Below are positions 48,914 through 59,599 of a stretch of DNA of 64,000 nucleotides, in pieces. Under the pieces are notes generated by a model, which saw only the letters and a list, made by a program, of their open reading frames with translations, was not told the origin of the DNA and did not search any database. Position 1 is the stretch's first letter. Each line of letters starts with the position of its first letter. This DNA is from Aquabacterium sp. A7-Y (GTDB taxonomy: Bacteria > Pseudomonadota > Gammaproteobacteria > Burkholderiales > Burkholderiaceae_C), in NCBI RefSeq assembly GCF_026153205.1, contig NZ_JAPFBW010000004.1:1-64000 (forward strand), given 5' to 3'. Both the position numbers and the translations under genes were made by a program.

Positions 48914-49714
48914 TCACGCAGGCGACGCGCCGGGCGGGGTGTCGGCAGGCTCGGGACCCGGCACGGCCGCGGTCTCGGAGCCCCCCGACGTCGCCGGATG
49001 GGCCCAGCCGTACAGCGTGGTCGCCAGATCGCCGAGGCCGCTTTTGTTCAGCGCCGAGAACAGCGTGATGCCGACGTCGCTCTCGTCGGTGACGAACTCG
49101 CCCAGCACCTCCTGCGCGTCGCGCAGGGCCTGCGCCTGTTCCTTGCGGTTGAGCTTGTCGGCCTTGGTCAACACCAGCAGCAGCTTGACCTGGCCGGTGC
49201 CCACGCGCGGGGCGACAAACTGCAGCAGCTGGTGGTCGAGGTCCTTGATGCCGTGGCGCGGATCGCACAGCAGCACCACGCCGCTCAGGCTGCGGCGCAC
49301 CTCGAGGTAGTTGGCCATCACTTCCTGCCAGCGCAGCTTGGCCGAACGCTCGACCGCGGCGTAGCCGTAGCCCGGCAGGTCGGCGAACACCGCGTCGGCC
49401 GCGGCCTTGGGGCCCAGCTCGAAGAGGTTGATGTGCTGGGTGCGGCCCGGCGTCTTGGAGGCGAAGGCCAGCTGGCGCTGCTGGGTCAGCGTGTTGATCG
49501 CGGTGGACTTGCCGGCGTTGGAGCGGCCGACGAAGGCGATCTCGGGCAGCTCGTGCGCCGGCAGCTGGTCGAGCCGGCTGGCGGTGGTCAGGAAGCGCGC
49601 CGTGTGCGCCCAGCCCAGCGCGGCACGGGTGCCGGGATCCGGCGCCGCCGTAGCGGAGGACGGGGAGGAAATGGGCGCGGAAGCGGGCGCGCCGGAGCGT
49701 GGGGAGTCTGACAT
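48914..49714 (-). CDS. engB: Ribosome biogenesis GTPase EngB (YsxC)
   Basis: From ATG 49714 the product is 266 residues. The G1 motif is AFVGRSNAGKSTAINTL, G3 is FADLPGYGYA and G4 is LTKADKLNR; the family signature PGRTQHINLFEL also stands out. It takes part in large-subunit assembly. ATG 49726 (adding MRST) is an alternative start; no strong ribosome site favours either. The C-terminus has a Pro/Ala-rich tail longer than in E. coli. It is divergent from cytochrome c4, the usual order in Betaproteobacteria. Confidence 0.95.
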   Translation of the reverse strand: MSDSPRSGAPASAPISSPSSATAAPDPGTRAALGWAHTARFLTTASRLDQLPAHELPEIAFVGRSNAGKSTAINTLTQQRQLAFASKTPGRTQHINLFELGPKAAADAVFADLPGYGYAAVERSAKLRWQEVMANYLEVRRSLSGVVLLCDPRHGIKDLDHQLLQFVAPRVGTGQVKLLLVLTKADKLNRKEQAQALRDAQEVLGEFVTDESDVGITLFSALNKSGLGDLATTLYGWAHPATSGGSETAAVPGPEPADTPPGASPA

Positions 49715-49774
49715 CGTGGAGCGCATTGTAAAATCCCGCGGTTTTGCACTCGGCCCACAAATCCCTCCCACGTC

Positions 49775-50392
49775 ATGAAATCGATCGTTTCCCTGCTGCT
49801 CGCTGCCCTCGCAGTGGCTCCTGCCGTGGCGGCCGACGCCGCGGCCCCTGCCAAGCCTGACCTCGCCAAGGGCGAAGCCATCGCCACCCAGGTCTGCGCC
49901 GCTTGTCACGCCGTGGACGGGTCCCGGGGCAGCCCGGCCAACCCCATCCTGCAAGGCCAGCACCCCGAGTACCTGGTCAAGCAGCTGACGGAGTTCAAGG
50001 CCGGCAAGCGCAAGAACCCGGTCATGCAGGGTTTCGCTTCCGCACTGAGCGAGGCCGACATGAAAAACGTTGCCGCCTTCTATTCACAGAAGCAGGCCAA
50101 GCCGGGCTTCGCGAAAAACAAGGAGCTGGTCGAGCTGGGCGAGAAGATCTACCGCGGCGGCATCGCCGACAAGCAGGTGCCGGCTTGCGCGGCCTGCCAC
50201 GGCCCCGGCGGCGGCGGCATGCCCTCCCAGTACCCGCGCCTGGGCGGCCAGCACGGCGACTACACCCTGGCCCAGCTGAACGCCTTCCGCGCCGGCGGCC
50301 GGGTCAACAACGCGCAGATGACGGCAATCGCCGCCAAGATGTCGGACCGCGAGATCCAGGCGGTGTCCGACTACATCGCCGGCCTGCGCTGA
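49775..50392 (+). CDS. Diheme cytochrome c4
   Basis: The 205-residue product has a Sec signal (cleavage after AVAADA, about residue 21) and two class I cytochrome halves, each with CAACH (about residues 42-46 and 137-141) and a distal Met (KNPVMQGF; NNAQMTAIA). It carries electrons in the periplasm, usually to cbb3 or other terminal oxidases. TAAAAT at about 49728-49733 is a plausible -10. It is followed by a terminator and by the resB-ccsB genes needed to attach its heme. Confidence 0.96.
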   Translation: MKSIVSLLLAALAVAPAVAADAAAPAKPDLAKGEAIATQVCAACHAVDGSRGSPANPILQGQHPEYLVKQLTEFKAGKRKNPVMQGFASALSEADMKNVAAFYSQKQAKPGFAKNKELVELGEKIYRGGIADKQVPACAACHGPGGGGMPSQYPRLGGQHGDYTLAQLNAFRAGGRVNNAQMTAIAAKMSDREIQAVSDYIAGLR

Positions 50393-50458
50393 CGCGCCCG
50401 GGGCCCCTCCACAGGCCCCACCGCCGGCATGCCGGCCGACGCTGTGACGCACGTACTA

Positions 50459-50489
50459 GGCGGGTCCCGGGAGGGATGCCCGCCTTTTT
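50459..50489 (+). terminator. Rho-independent terminator after cytochrome c4
   Basis: GGCGGG and CCCGCC arms enclose a structured 14-base loop and are followed by TTTTT, 66 bases after the stop codon. Confidence 0.85.
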
Positions 50490-50570
50490 GTTTTTGCATG
50501 GCCAGCCGGCCACCTGCGGCTTTGCCCAACTTGCCGGCACCCGAAGCGCAGCCGCTCGATAATCCACACC

Positions 50571-52697
50571 ATGTCTGTCACCACCACCGGTCTTGAAGTC
50601 CGATCCGGGTCCCGGCCGCTGCGCGAAGCGGTCGAACTGGTTTCCTCGATGCGCTTCGCCATCTCGCTGCTGACGGTAATCTGCATCGCCTCGGTGATCG
50701 GCACGGTGGTCAAGCAGCACGAGCCCTTGGTCAACTATGTGAACCAGTTCGGCCCCTTCTGGGCCGAAGTGTTCGGCGCGGTGCGGATGTACTCCATCTA
50801 CAGCGCCTGGTGGTTCCTGGTGATCCTGGCCTTCCTCGTGATTTCCACCAGCCTGTGCATCGCGCGCAACACGCCCAAGATCCTGCACGACCTGAAGGTC
50901 TACAAGGAACACGTGCGCGAGCAGAGCCTGCTGGCCCACCACCACCATGTCAGCGGCGTCCTGGCCGAAACGCCGGACCAGGCGCTGGCCCGCCTGACCG
51001 CGCTGCTGCAGCGCAACCACTGGAAAGCGCGTGCTCAGGTGCGCGAGCACGGCGTGATGGTGGCCGCCAAGAAGGGCGGCGCCAACCGCCTGGGCTACCT
51101 GGCGGCGCACGGCGCCATCGTGCTGATCTGCCTGGGCGGGCTGTTCGACGGCGACCTGATCGTGCGGCTGCAGATGTGGGCCACCGGCAAGACGCCCTAC
51201 AGCGGCAGCGGCTTCATCAGCCAGGTGCCCGAGCGCCACCGCCTGAGCCCCTCCAACCCGACCTTCCGCGGCAACATGCTGGTGCCCGAGGGTGGGCGGG
51301 CGGGCACGGCGACCCTGAGCCAGTCCGACGGCGTGCTGCTGCAGCCTCTGCCCTTCGAGATCGAGCTGAAGAAGTTCATCGTCGACTATTACGACACCGG
51401 CATGCCCAAGCTGTTTGCCAGCGAGATCGTGATCCACGACCTGGAGACCGGCGAGGCCATCCCCCACACGGTCAAGGTGAACCACCCGGCCTTTCACCGC
51501 GGCGTGGCGATTTACCAGTCGGGCTTCGAAGACGGCGGCTCGCATCTCAAGCTGACCGCCTATCCCCTGAACGGCGCGGGCAAGCGCTTCGAGATCAGCG
51601 GCCAGGTCGGCGGCTCGACCACGCTGCGCAGTGACACGCAGGAGAAGCTCGGGCTGGAGTTCACCGCTCTGCGCGTGATCAACGTCGAGAATCTCGGCGC
51701 CCCCCAGGGTGCGCCGGGCACCACCGACGTGCGCAAAGTCGACCTGACGCAGCGCCTGGAGAAGCACCTCGGCTCGGGCGCCAAGCCCCCCGGCGACAAG
51801 ACCCTGCGCAACATCGGCCCGTCGGTCAGCTACAAGCTGCGTGACGCGAGCGGCCAGGCACGCGAATTCCACAACTACATGCTGCCGGTCGAGCTCGACG
51901 GGCAGCGCGTCTTCCTGGCCGGCGTGCGCGACACCCCGGCCGAGGCCTTCCGCTACCTGAGGATCCCCGCCGACGACAAGGACAGCCTGGACACCTGGAT
52001 GCAGCTGCGTGCCGCACTGCAGGACCGGGCGCTGCGAGACCAGGCGGTGGGCCGCTATGTCGCCCAGGCGGTCTCGCCCGACAAGCCGGAGCTGGCCCGC
52101 CAGCTGACGCTGTCGGCGCAGCGCGGCCTCAACCTGTTCGCCGGTGTCGAGCCGGGCAAGCCGGGTGCGCCCCGCACCGGGGGCCTGCAGGCGATTGCCG
52201 ACTTCATGGAAGCCAACGTGCCGGAGGCCGATCGGGCCCGCACCTCCGAAGTGCTGATCCGCATCCTCAACGGCGCGCTGTTCGAGTTGGCCCAGCTCGC
52301 CCGCGAACAAGCGGGGCTGCCCGCGATGCAGGCCGACGACAAGACCCAGGCTTTCATGACGATGTCGGTGCTGGCACTGTCGGACGCCGCCTTCTACCCG
52401 GCGCCCGTGCTGCTGGAGCTGAAGGACTTCCAGCACGTGCAGGCCAGTGTCTTCCAGCTGGCCCGCGCGCCGGGCAAGAAGCTGGTCTACCTGGGCTGTC
52501 TGCTGCTGGTGATCGGCGTGTTCGCGATGCTCTACGTCAGGGAACGCCGACTGTGGATCTGGCTCCAACCGGAGCAAGCCGGCACCCGACTCACCGCTGC
52601 CCTGTCGTCCACCCGCAAGTCGCTCGACACCGACCGCGAATTCGACTCCCTGAAGGCAGCCCTGCTGCCCGCCCCCCCGCCACCGGAGGCACGATGA
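50571..52697 (+). CDS. resB: Cytochrome c biogenesis protein ResB (Ccs1)
   Basis: A 708-residue membrane protein. After a cytoplasmic start come VELVSSMRFAISLLTVICIA (TM1), a second TM near residues 75-100 (WWFLVILAFLVISTSLCIA), a third near 170-190 (GYLAAHGAIVLICLGGLF), a large periplasmic domain with YYDTGMPKLFASEIVI and VNHPAFHRGVAIYQSGFEDG, and a final TM near 645-665. It is the ResB half of the System II heme-delivery machinery. The long periplasmic domain is typical of Betaproteobacteria. It overlaps ccsB by four bases. Confidence 0.95.
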   Translation: MSVTTTGLEVRSGSRPLREAVELVSSMRFAISLLTVICIASVIGTVVKQHEPLVNYVNQFGPFWAEVFGAVRMYSIYSAWWFLVILAFLVISTSLCIARNTPKILHDLKVYKEHVREQSLLAHHHHVSGVLAETPDQALARLTALLQRNHWKARAQVREHGVMVAAKKGGANRLGYLAAHGAIVLICLGGLFDGDLIVRLQMWATGKTPYSGSGFISQVPERHRLSPSNPTFRGNMLVPEGGRAGTATLSQSDGVLLQPLPFEIELKKFIVDYYDTGMPKLFASEIVIHDLETGEAIPHTVKVNHPAFHRGVAIYQSGFEDGGSHLKLTAYPLNGAGKRFEISGQVGGSTTLRSDTQEKLGLEFTALRVINVENLGAPQGAPGTTDVRKVDLTQRLEKHLGSGAKPPGDKTLRNIGPSVSYKLRDASGQAREFHNYMLPVELDGQRVFLAGVRDTPAEAFRYLRIPADDKDSLDTWMQLRAALQDRALRDQAVGRYVAQAVSPDKPELARQLTLSAQRGLNLFAGVEPGKPGAPRTGGLQAIADFMEANVPEADRARTSEVLIRILNGALFELAQLAREQAGLPAMQADDKTQAFMTMSVLALSDAAFYPAPVLLELKDFQHVQASVFQLARAPGKKLVYLGCLLLVIGVFAMLYVRERRLWIWLQPEQAGTRLTAALSSTRKSLDTDREFDSLKAALLPAPPPPEAR

Positions 52698-54031
52698 ACA
52701 CCACCACCCTGAACCTCGACGAACCCGGCTATCTCTCGCGCCGCAGCTGGTTCGACTGGCTGTTCGCGGCGCTGATCGTGCTGGGCGCCGGCTTCGCCTT
52801 CCAGCGTTATGCCGGCGCGATGGACGGCTACGAGAAGGGCATCCTCATCGGCGTCGTGCCCTTCGCGATCTGGCTGGGCTGGTCCTGGCGCCCGCTGCGG
52901 GCCCTGATGCTGGGCAGCTCGGGCGTGGCGCTGCTGGCCATCGGCCTCTACAGCCGCACCGCGGACGCCTTCGGCGCCGACCTGGCGCAGGCCGAGCAGG
53001 TGTTCCTGCTCAAATATTTCCTCTCCAGCCAGAGCGCGATCCTGTGGATGAGCGTGCTGTTTTTCATGAGCACGCTGTTCTACTGGCTGGGCTATCTCGG
53101 TCGCAGCCCCGACAACACCGCGGAGCGCCTGGGCTCGCGCCTGGCCTGGGCGGCCGTCACCATGGCCCTGGTGGGCACGCTGGTGCGCTGGTTCGAGAGT
53201 CACCAGATCGGCCCCGACATCGGCCACATCCCGGTCAGCAACCTGTACGAGGTCTTCGTGCTGTTCTGCTGGCTGACCACCACCTTCTACCTCTACTACG
53301 AGGACCAGTACAAGACCCGCGCGCTGGGCGCCTTCGTGATGCTGGTGGTGAGCGCGGCGGTCGGCTTTCTCGTGTGGTACGTGTTCGAGCGCGGCGCCCA
53401 GGAGATCCAGCCGCTGCTGCCGGCGCTGCAGAGCTGGTGGATGAAGCTGCACGTGCCGGCCAACTTCATCGGCTACGGGACCTTCGCGCTGGCCGCGATG
53501 GTGGCCTTCGCCTACCTCGTCAAGCAGCAGGCGGGCGAGACCCGCTGGTACAAGCTCGCGCCGCTGTGGGCGCTGGGCGTGGTGCTGTGCTTCGAGCCGG
53601 TGGTGTTCCGCCGCAGCGCCGAGGGCAGCGGCATCTACTGGATGGTCTACTTCGGCATCGCCGCTCTGATCGTCGCCGGCATCCTGATGGGCCGTCGCCG
53701 CATCGCCGCCCGCCTGCCGGCGCTGGAGCTGCTCGACGACGTGATGTACAAGTCCATCGCGGTCGGTTTCGCCTTCTTCACCATCGCCACGATCCTGGGC
53801 GCCCTCTGGGCCGCCGAGGCCTGGGGCGGCTACTGGAGCTGGGACCCCAAGGAGACCTGGGCGCTGATCGTCTGGCTCAACTACGCCGCCTGGCTGCACA
53901 TGCGGCTGATGAAGGGCCTGCGCGGTACCGTGGCGGCCTGGTGGGCCCTGGTGGGCCTGGCGGTCACGACCTTTGCCTTCCTGGGCGTGAACATGTTCCT
54001 CTCGGGCCTGCACTCCTACGGTGAGCTGTAA
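52694..54031 (+). CDS. ccsB: Cytochrome c biogenesis heme handling protein CcsB/ResC
   Basis: From ATG 52694 (ATGA overlap with resB) the product is 445 residues with about eight membrane helices. The tryptophan-rich heme-binding WWD motif is WGGYWSWDPKETWALIVWL, and His residues in HIPVSNLYEVFV and KLHVPANFIGYG are candidate heme ligands. With ResB it exports and attaches heme to apocytochromes such as the c4 encoded just upstream. Confidence 0.95.
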   Translation: MNTTTLNLDEPGYLSRRSWFDWLFAALIVLGAGFAFQRYAGAMDGYEKGILIGVVPFAIWLGWSWRPLRALMLGSSGVALLAIGLYSRTADAFGADLAQAEQVFLLKYFLSSQSAILWMSVLFFMSTLFYWLGYLGRSPDNTAERLGSRLAWAAVTMALVGTLVRWFESHQIGPDIGHIPVSNLYEVFVLFCWLTTTFYLYYEDQYKTRALGAFVMLVVSAAVGFLVWYVFERGAQEIQPLLPALQSWWMKLHVPANFIGYGTFALAAMVAFAYLVKQQAGETRWYKLAPLWALGVVLCFEPVVFRRSAEGSGIYWMVYFGIAALIVAGILMGRRRIAARLPALELLDDVMYKSIAVGFAFFTIATILGALWAAEAWGGYWSWDPKETWALIVWLNYAAWLHMRLMKGLRGTVAAWWALVGLAVTTFAFLGVNMFLSGLHSYGEL

Positions 54032-54087
54032 GCCAAGGCGCGGCTGGCGGCGTATAGTGGGTCGATCCACCGCCCGCGCCGCCTGTC

Positions 54088-54525
54088 ATGCCTTTTGTCG
54101 CCCGCAACCTGCACGGTGTTGTTGTCAGCCTGCACCTGGAGCCGACACCGCAGACGCAGGAATTCCTGCCCGATGACCATCCCGACGTGGAAGCCTTCGT
54201 CGGCCGCAAGCCGCAGCCGGCCCACCCGGAGGGTGAGCGCTTCCAGGCCCTGGACGCCGACTTCGTCCGGGTGCTGGAAGACGTGATCGACCTGCTGATC
54301 GCGCGCAACGTCATCCGCATCACCGACCTGCCGCCCGAGGCGCAGCAGAAGCTGTTCTCGCGCAAGAGCTTCCGCGACAGCCGCAACCGCAACTCGCTGA
54401 AGCTGTTCGACCCGGCCGCGCTCGACGCCGTGACCCAGCTGCCGCCGCTCGGCGCGGGGAGCAGCACCGCGACTGCCGGCCTCGACGTCATCGACACCGA
54501 TTTCCACGACGACCTGGGGCGCTGA
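54088..54525 (+). CDS. Conserved hypothetical protein of Betaproteobacteria
   Basis: The 145-residue soluble protein has a central helical block ([53 protein letters not shown]) and an acidic C-terminus. Similar proteins in related bacteria carry the misleading label 'tryptophan synthase subunit beta like', with no functional support. It sits between ccsB and msrP. A TATAGT box at about 54054 may be its own promoter. Function unknown. Confidence 0.8.
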   Translation: MPFVARNLHGVVVSLHLEPTPQTQEFLPDDHPDVEAFVGRKPQPAHPEGERFQALDADFVRVLEDVIDLLIARNVIRITDLPPEAQQKLFSRKSFRDSRNRNSLKLFDPAALDAVTQLPPLGAGSSTATAGLDVIDTDFHDDLGR

Positions 54526-54608
54526 GGCCCGCCATCCCCCAAGAACTGGGGAGGAACCAAACCCGGTCGCGCTCCGTCGAACCTGCACTTCTGAACGGAA
54601 AGCCGAGC

Positions 54609-55607
<999 letters not shown>

Positions 55608-55615
55608 GGCCCTTC

Positions 55616-56290
55616 ATGCAAGCCTCTGCCGAGCGCCCCCGGCCGCCGGCGCGATCGGGACCGAGCCGCGTTGCCCGTGCCCTGCTCCATCCGGCCGCCA
55701 AGCCGGCGATCCTGCTGCTGTGCCTGCTGCCGCTGGCCCGCCTGTTCTACGGCGCCTACGCCGACACGCTGGGCGCCAACCCGGCCGAGGCGCTGATCCG
55801 CTCGCTGGGCGACTGGACGCTGCGTTGCCTGTGCCTGACCCTGGCGGTGACGCCGTTGCGGCAGTGGACCGGCTGGCAGGCGCTGGCGCGGTTGCGCCGG
55901 CTGCTCGGGCTCACCACCTTCGCCTACGGCGTGCTGCACCTGCTCGCCTACGCCTGGTTCGACATGGGCTTCTACGTCGAGGACATCGCCCGCGACATTG
56001 CCAAGCGGCCCTTCATCCTGGTCGGCTTCAGCGCGCTGCTGCTGATGCTGCCGCTCGCGGCCACCTCCTTCAACCGCGCCATCAAGGCGCTGGGAGCACG
56101 CCGCTGGCAGCTGCTGCACCGGGCGGTGTACGCGGTGGCGCCACTCGCGCTGCTGCACTTCTTCTGGATGCGCTCCGGCAAGAACGACCAGGCCGAAGTG
56201 GCGGTCTACGCGGCGGTGCTCGGCGTGCTGCTCGGCTGGCGCCTGCTGCGGCACGTGAGGGCCGGACAGGTGCGGTCACAGCGCGCCTGA
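55616..56290 (+). CDS. msrQ: Heme-binding membrane subunit MsrQ
   Basis: From ATG 55616 the product is 224 residues with about six helices. It has the ferric-reductase-like core: LTLAVTPLRQWTGWQALARLRR, LLGLTTFAYGVLHLLAY (heme His), RPFILVGFSALLLMLPLAAT and WQLLHRAVYAVAPLALLHF. It draws electrons from the quinone pool or from a flavin reductase and passes them to MsrP across the inner membrane. It is convergent with yaeQ, 18 bases away. Confidence 0.94.
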   Translation: MQASAERPRPPARSGPSRVARALLHPAAKPAILLLCLLPLARLFYGAYADTLGANPAEALIRSLGDWTLRCLCLTLAVTPLRQWTGWQALARLRRLLGLTTFAYGVLHLLAYAWFDMGFYVEDIARDIAKRPFILVGFSALLLMLPLAATSFNRAIKALGARRWQLLHRAVYAVAPLALLHFFWMRSGKNDQAEVAVYAAVLGVLLGWRLLRHVRAGQVRSQRA

Positions 56291-56308
56291 TGGCGCCGCC
56301 AGTTTTCC

Positions 56309-56863
56309 CTAGCGCGCCGACGACTCCGCCCGCTTCCAGACCTGCAGCTCCAGCTGCACGGTCTGCTTCTCGTGACCGAGCCAGACCTGCCCGTCCTGCA
56401 CCGTGCACTGCAGCCGCATCGTGCGCTCGACCAGGCCGGCCAGCGCCTGGCTGAACTCCGGCTTGAGGTAGAGCACCTGCAGGTTGGCGAGCTTCTCCAG
56501 CTCCCTGCGGTTCTGTGACCACCAGGTCTCGGCGGTGCGGCCGAAACTCAGCAGTACCACCTCGCGGGAGCGGTGGCTGGCCTTGCGCAGCAGTTTTTCG
56601 TCCGGCTGGCCGACGTCGATCCAGAGCTCGATGTCGCCGGTGAGGTCGCGCCGCCAGAGGTCCGCCTCGTCATTGGTCGTCATGCCGTTGGCAAAGGCCA
56701 GCTGCGCGTCGGCGAACAGCGCGAAAGCCAGCACGCGCGCCATCATGCGCTCGTCGTTTTCGGAGGGGTGGCGGGCGATCGTGAGGGCGTGGTCCGCATA
56801 GTAGGAGCGGTCCATGTCGGCGATCTGGAGGTCGACTTTGAATATCGTGGATTTGAGAGCCAT
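56309..56863 (-). CDS. yaeQ: YaeQ family protein
   Basis: From ATG 56863 the product is 184 residues beginning MALKSTIFKVDLQIADMDR, the unmistakable YaeQ start, followed by DHALTIARHPSENDERMMARVLAF and LWIDVGQPDEKLLRKAS. YaeQ proteins have a PD-(D/E)XK nuclease-like fold; E. coli YaeQ suppresses haemolysin defects of rfaH mutants by an unknown route. A longer upstream reading overlaps the small gene at 56956 less plausibly. Confidence 0.95.
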   Translation of the reverse strand: MALKSTIFKVDLQIADMDRSYYADHALTIARHPSENDERMMARVLAFALFADAQLAFANGMTTNDEADLWRRDLTGDIELWIDVGQPDEKLLRKASHRSREVVLLSFGRTAETWWSQNRRELEKLANLQVLYLKPEFSQALAGLVERTMRLQCTVQDGQVWLGHEKQTVQLELQVWKRAESSAR

Positions 56864-56955
56864 GGCCGGCAGTCTGGCACAGAGCGACGCGAGGCGAGTA
56901 GGATGGGCGTTGTTCAACACCTGCTCGCGCCCGTCGCGGGACCGAAAGGAAACGA

Positions 56956-57141
56956 TTGGCCACCCCGAACTACTCCTACGAGAAGCGCCAGCGAGAACTG
57001 GCCAAGAAGCGCAAGAAGGAAGAGAAGCTCAAGCGCAAGTCCGAGCGCTCCGACACCCCGTCCGACGCCCCGTCCGACGCCCAGAACCCGGCCGAAGACA
57101 CAGGCGGGGCCGGCAGCGGCACGCCGCCCGAGCAGCCCTGA
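56956..57141 (+). CDS. Small basic conserved protein (TTG start)
   Basis: A 61-residue, highly charged protein begins at TTG 56956 after a GAAAGGAAACGA ribosome site. Residues 5-30 read like NYSYEKRQRELAKKRKKEEK followed by Lys/Arg/Glu; the rest is an Asp/Pro/Ser tail with the internal repeat SDTPSDAPSDA. Short proteins with the same start recur in Betaproteobacteria. The helix-rich basic half could bind RNA or ribosomes, but function is not known. Confidence 0.75.
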   Translation: MATPNYSYEKRQRELAKKRKKEEKLKRKSERSDTPSDAPSDAQNPAEDTGGAGSGTPPEQP

Positions 57142-57172
57142 GCGCCGCCCGTCAGCGGGCCGGCGGCGCGGC

Positions 57173-58990
57173 TCAGTCGCCGCCGCTTTGCTGCAGTGCC
57201 CACATGCGGGCATAGCGGCCGCCGGCGGCGAGCAGCTGGGCATGGGTGCCACGCTCGATGATGCGGCCGGCTTCGAGCACCAGAATCTCATGCGCGTCCA
57301 CCACGGTGGACAGGCGGTGCGCGATCACCAGGGCCGTCTTGTTGCGGGCGGCCGACGCGAGTTCGGCCTGGATCGCGCGCTCGTTGGCCGAGTCCAGTGC
57401 CGAGGTGGCCTCGTCGAAGATCAGCACCGGCGGGTTCTTCAAAAGGGTGCGTGCGATCGCCACGCGCTGCTTCTCGCCTCCCGAGAGTTTCAGTCCCCGC
57501 TCCCCCACCATGGTGTCGTAGCCCAGCGGCGTCGACGCGATGAAGGCGTGGATGTGCGCGGCGCGGGCCGCCTCCTCGACCTCTTCGCGCGTCGCTCCCG
57601 GGCGGCCGTACGCGATGTTGTACTCGATGGTGTCGTTGAAGAGCACCGTGTCCTGCGGCACGATGCCGATGGCCTGGCGCAGGCTGGCCTGGGTCACCTC
57701 ACGGATGTCCCGGCCGTCGATCGTGATGCGGCCACCGCTGACATCGTAGAAGCGGAACAGCAGCCGCGCCAGCGTGGACTTGCCGGCCCCCGAGGGACCC
57801 ACCACCGCGACCTTGCGGCCTGCCGGCACCTCGAAGCTCAGGTCGTGCAGGATGGGCCGGCTGGGGTCGTAGGCGAAGCTGACGTTCTCGAAGCGCACCA
57901 CGCCTTCGTGCACCTGCAACGCCGGCGCCCCGGGCCGATCGTCGATCTCGCGTTCACGCTCCAGCAGGCTGAACATGCGCTCCAGGTCAGTCAGCGCCTG
58001 CTTGATCTCGCGGTAGATCACGCCAAGGAAGTTCAGCGGGATGTAGAGCTGGATCATGAAGGCGTTGATCATCACCAGGTCGCCCAGCGTCATGCGCCCG
58101 GCCACCACGGCCTCGGTGGCACGCCACAGCATCACGACCAGCGCGGTGGCGATGATGAGCTGCTGCCCGCTGTTGAGCACCGAGAGCGTGGACTGCGACT
58201 TGAGCTTGGCGCGCCGCAGGCTCTCCAGGCTCTCGTCGTAGCGGCGGGTCTCGTAGTCCTCGTTGTTGAAGTACTTGACCGTCTCGTAGTTCAGCAGTGA
58301 ATCGATGGCCTTGGTGTGGGCCTTCGAGTCGAGCTCGTTCATGGTCTTGCGGTAGCGCGTGCGCCACTCGGTCACGAAGACGGTGAAGGCAATGTAGGCG
58401 ACCAGCGCGAGGCCGGTGATGACGGCGAACCAGGCATCGAACTTGACGCCCAGCAGCGACAGCACCAGCACCACCTCGATCAATGTCGGGATGATGCTGT
58501 AGAGCGAATACGAGATCAGCGAATGCACCCCGCGCGTGCCGCGCTCGATGTCGCGTGTCATGCCGCCGGTCTGGCGCTCCAGGTGGAAGCGCAGGCTCAG
58601 GCTGTGCAGGTGGCGGAACACCTGCAGCGAGATGCTGCGCGACGCCCCCTCGGTCGCCTTGGCGAACACCAGCTCGCGCAGCTCGGTGAACAGCGAGGTG
58701 CACAGCCTCAGACCGCCGTAGGCCAGCAGCAGGCCGACCGGCACGACCAGCAGTGCGCGCGGGTCGCCCGGCTGGATCGAGAGGCTGTCGACCAGCCGCT
58801 TCAGCAGCAGCGGCACGCCGACGTTGGCGAGCTTGGCGCCGACCATGAAACCCAGCGCCAGCAGGACCCGCCAGCGGTACTGCCACAGGTAGGGAAACAG
58901 CTGCGACAGGGTGGCCCAGTCGGAGCGCGGCGTGCCGGCGGGAGCGTCAGGAGGCGCGGCCTCGGCCGGCAAAGCTGCATATCTGCGCAT
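57173..58990 (-). CDS. Atm1/HMT-type ABC exporter (fused permease-ATPase)
   Basis: From ATG 58990 the product is 605 residues. Six membrane helices (about 40-330) are followed by an ATPase domain with Walker A GPSGAGKSTLARLL (about residue 397), signature LSGGEKQRVAIARTLL, Walker B VLIFDEATSALD and the H-loop VIAHRLSTV. The motifs TEWRTRYRKTMNELDSKAH and LLNYETVKYFNNE are typical of mitochondrial Atm1/ABCB7-like exporters, which move glutathione-linked sulfur or heavy-metal species. It is divergent from the acyl-CoA thioesterase gene (49-base gap). Confidence 0.93.
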   Translation of the reverse strand: MRRYAALPAEAAPPDAPAGTPRSDWATLSQLFPYLWQYRWRVLLALGFMVGAKLANVGVPLLLKRLVDSLSIQPGDPRALLVVPVGLLLAYGGLRLCTSLFTELRELVFAKATEGASRSISLQVFRHLHSLSLRFHLERQTGGMTRDIERGTRGVHSLISYSLYSIIPTLIEVVLVLSLLGVKFDAWFAVITGLALVAYIAFTVFVTEWRTRYRKTMNELDSKAHTKAIDSLLNYETVKYFNNEDYETRRYDESLESLRRAKLKSQSTLSVLNSGQQLIIATALVVMLWRATEAVVAGRMTLGDLVMINAFMIQLYIPLNFLGVIYREIKQALTDLERMFSLLEREREIDDRPGAPALQVHEGVVRFENVSFAYDPSRPILHDLSFEVPAGRKVAVVGPSGAGKSTLARLLFRFYDVSGGRITIDGRDIREVTQASLRQAIGIVPQDTVLFNDTIEYNIAYGRPGATREEVEEAARAAHIHAFIASTPLGYDTMVGERGLKLSGGEKQRVAIARTLLKNPPVLIFDEATSALDSANERAIQAELASAARNKTALVIAHRLSTVVDAHEILVLEAGRIIERGTHAQLLAAGGRYARMWALQQSGGD

Positions 58991-59039
58991 CGTGAAACAA
59001 TTCAGTTTATGTCTGTACGATTTATGGAGTGAGGAAACG

Positions 59040-59495
59040 ATGGCCGATTCCAACACCTGCCCGGTTCCCTGCGTGAACCAGCCCGCCAGTTTGCCTGCTG
59101 ACATGCAACTCGTGCTGAGGGTCATGCCGATGCCCGCGGACGCCAATGCCAATGGCGATATCTTCGGCGGCTGGATCATGGCGCAGGTCGACCTCGCCGG
59201 CTCGGTGCTGCCGGTGCGCCTCGCCAAGGGCCGCATCGCGACCGTCTCGGTCAACCAGTTCGTCTTCAAGCAGCCGGTGTCCATGGGCGATCTGCTGTCT
59301 TTCTATGCCCGTGTCGAGCGGGTCGGCCGCACCTCCGTGACCGTGCATGTCGAGGTCTACGCCGAGCGCAACCCGGCCGATCCGCAGGTGGTCAAGGTCA
59401 CGGAGGCCAGCCTGACCTATGTCGCGATCGACCGTGAGGGCCGGCCCCGGCCGCTGCCGGTCCAGGCCGGCAAGGCCGCGCCGGCCTCCCCCTGA
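59040..59495 (+). CDS. Acyl-CoA thioesterase, YciA type
   Basis: A 151-residue single hotdog domain. The catalytic helix carries NANGDIFGGWIMAQVDLAGS with the Asp typical of YciA, and SVNQFVFKQPVSMGDLLSFY and VEVYAERN complete the signature. It cleaves acyl-CoAs in the cytoplasm, usually as a hexamer. A GAGGAAAC site supports ATG 59040. It is divergent from the ABC exporter. Confidence 0.93.
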   Translation: MADSNTCPVPCVNQPASLPADMQLVLRVMPMPADANANGDIFGGWIMAQVDLAGSVLPVRLAKGRIATVSVNQFVFKQPVSMGDLLSFYARVERVGRTSVTVHVEVYAERNPADPQVVKVTEASLTYVAIDREGRPRPLPVQAGKAAPASP

Positions 59496-59599
59496 CCGGG
59501 ACCCCGGGCACGGGGTACGGGCATCCACACTGGCCGCACGGGCATGTTCCAGGGAATGCCGTTTGCTCCCTCTTCAGGGTCGCATCACGGAGGATCCCC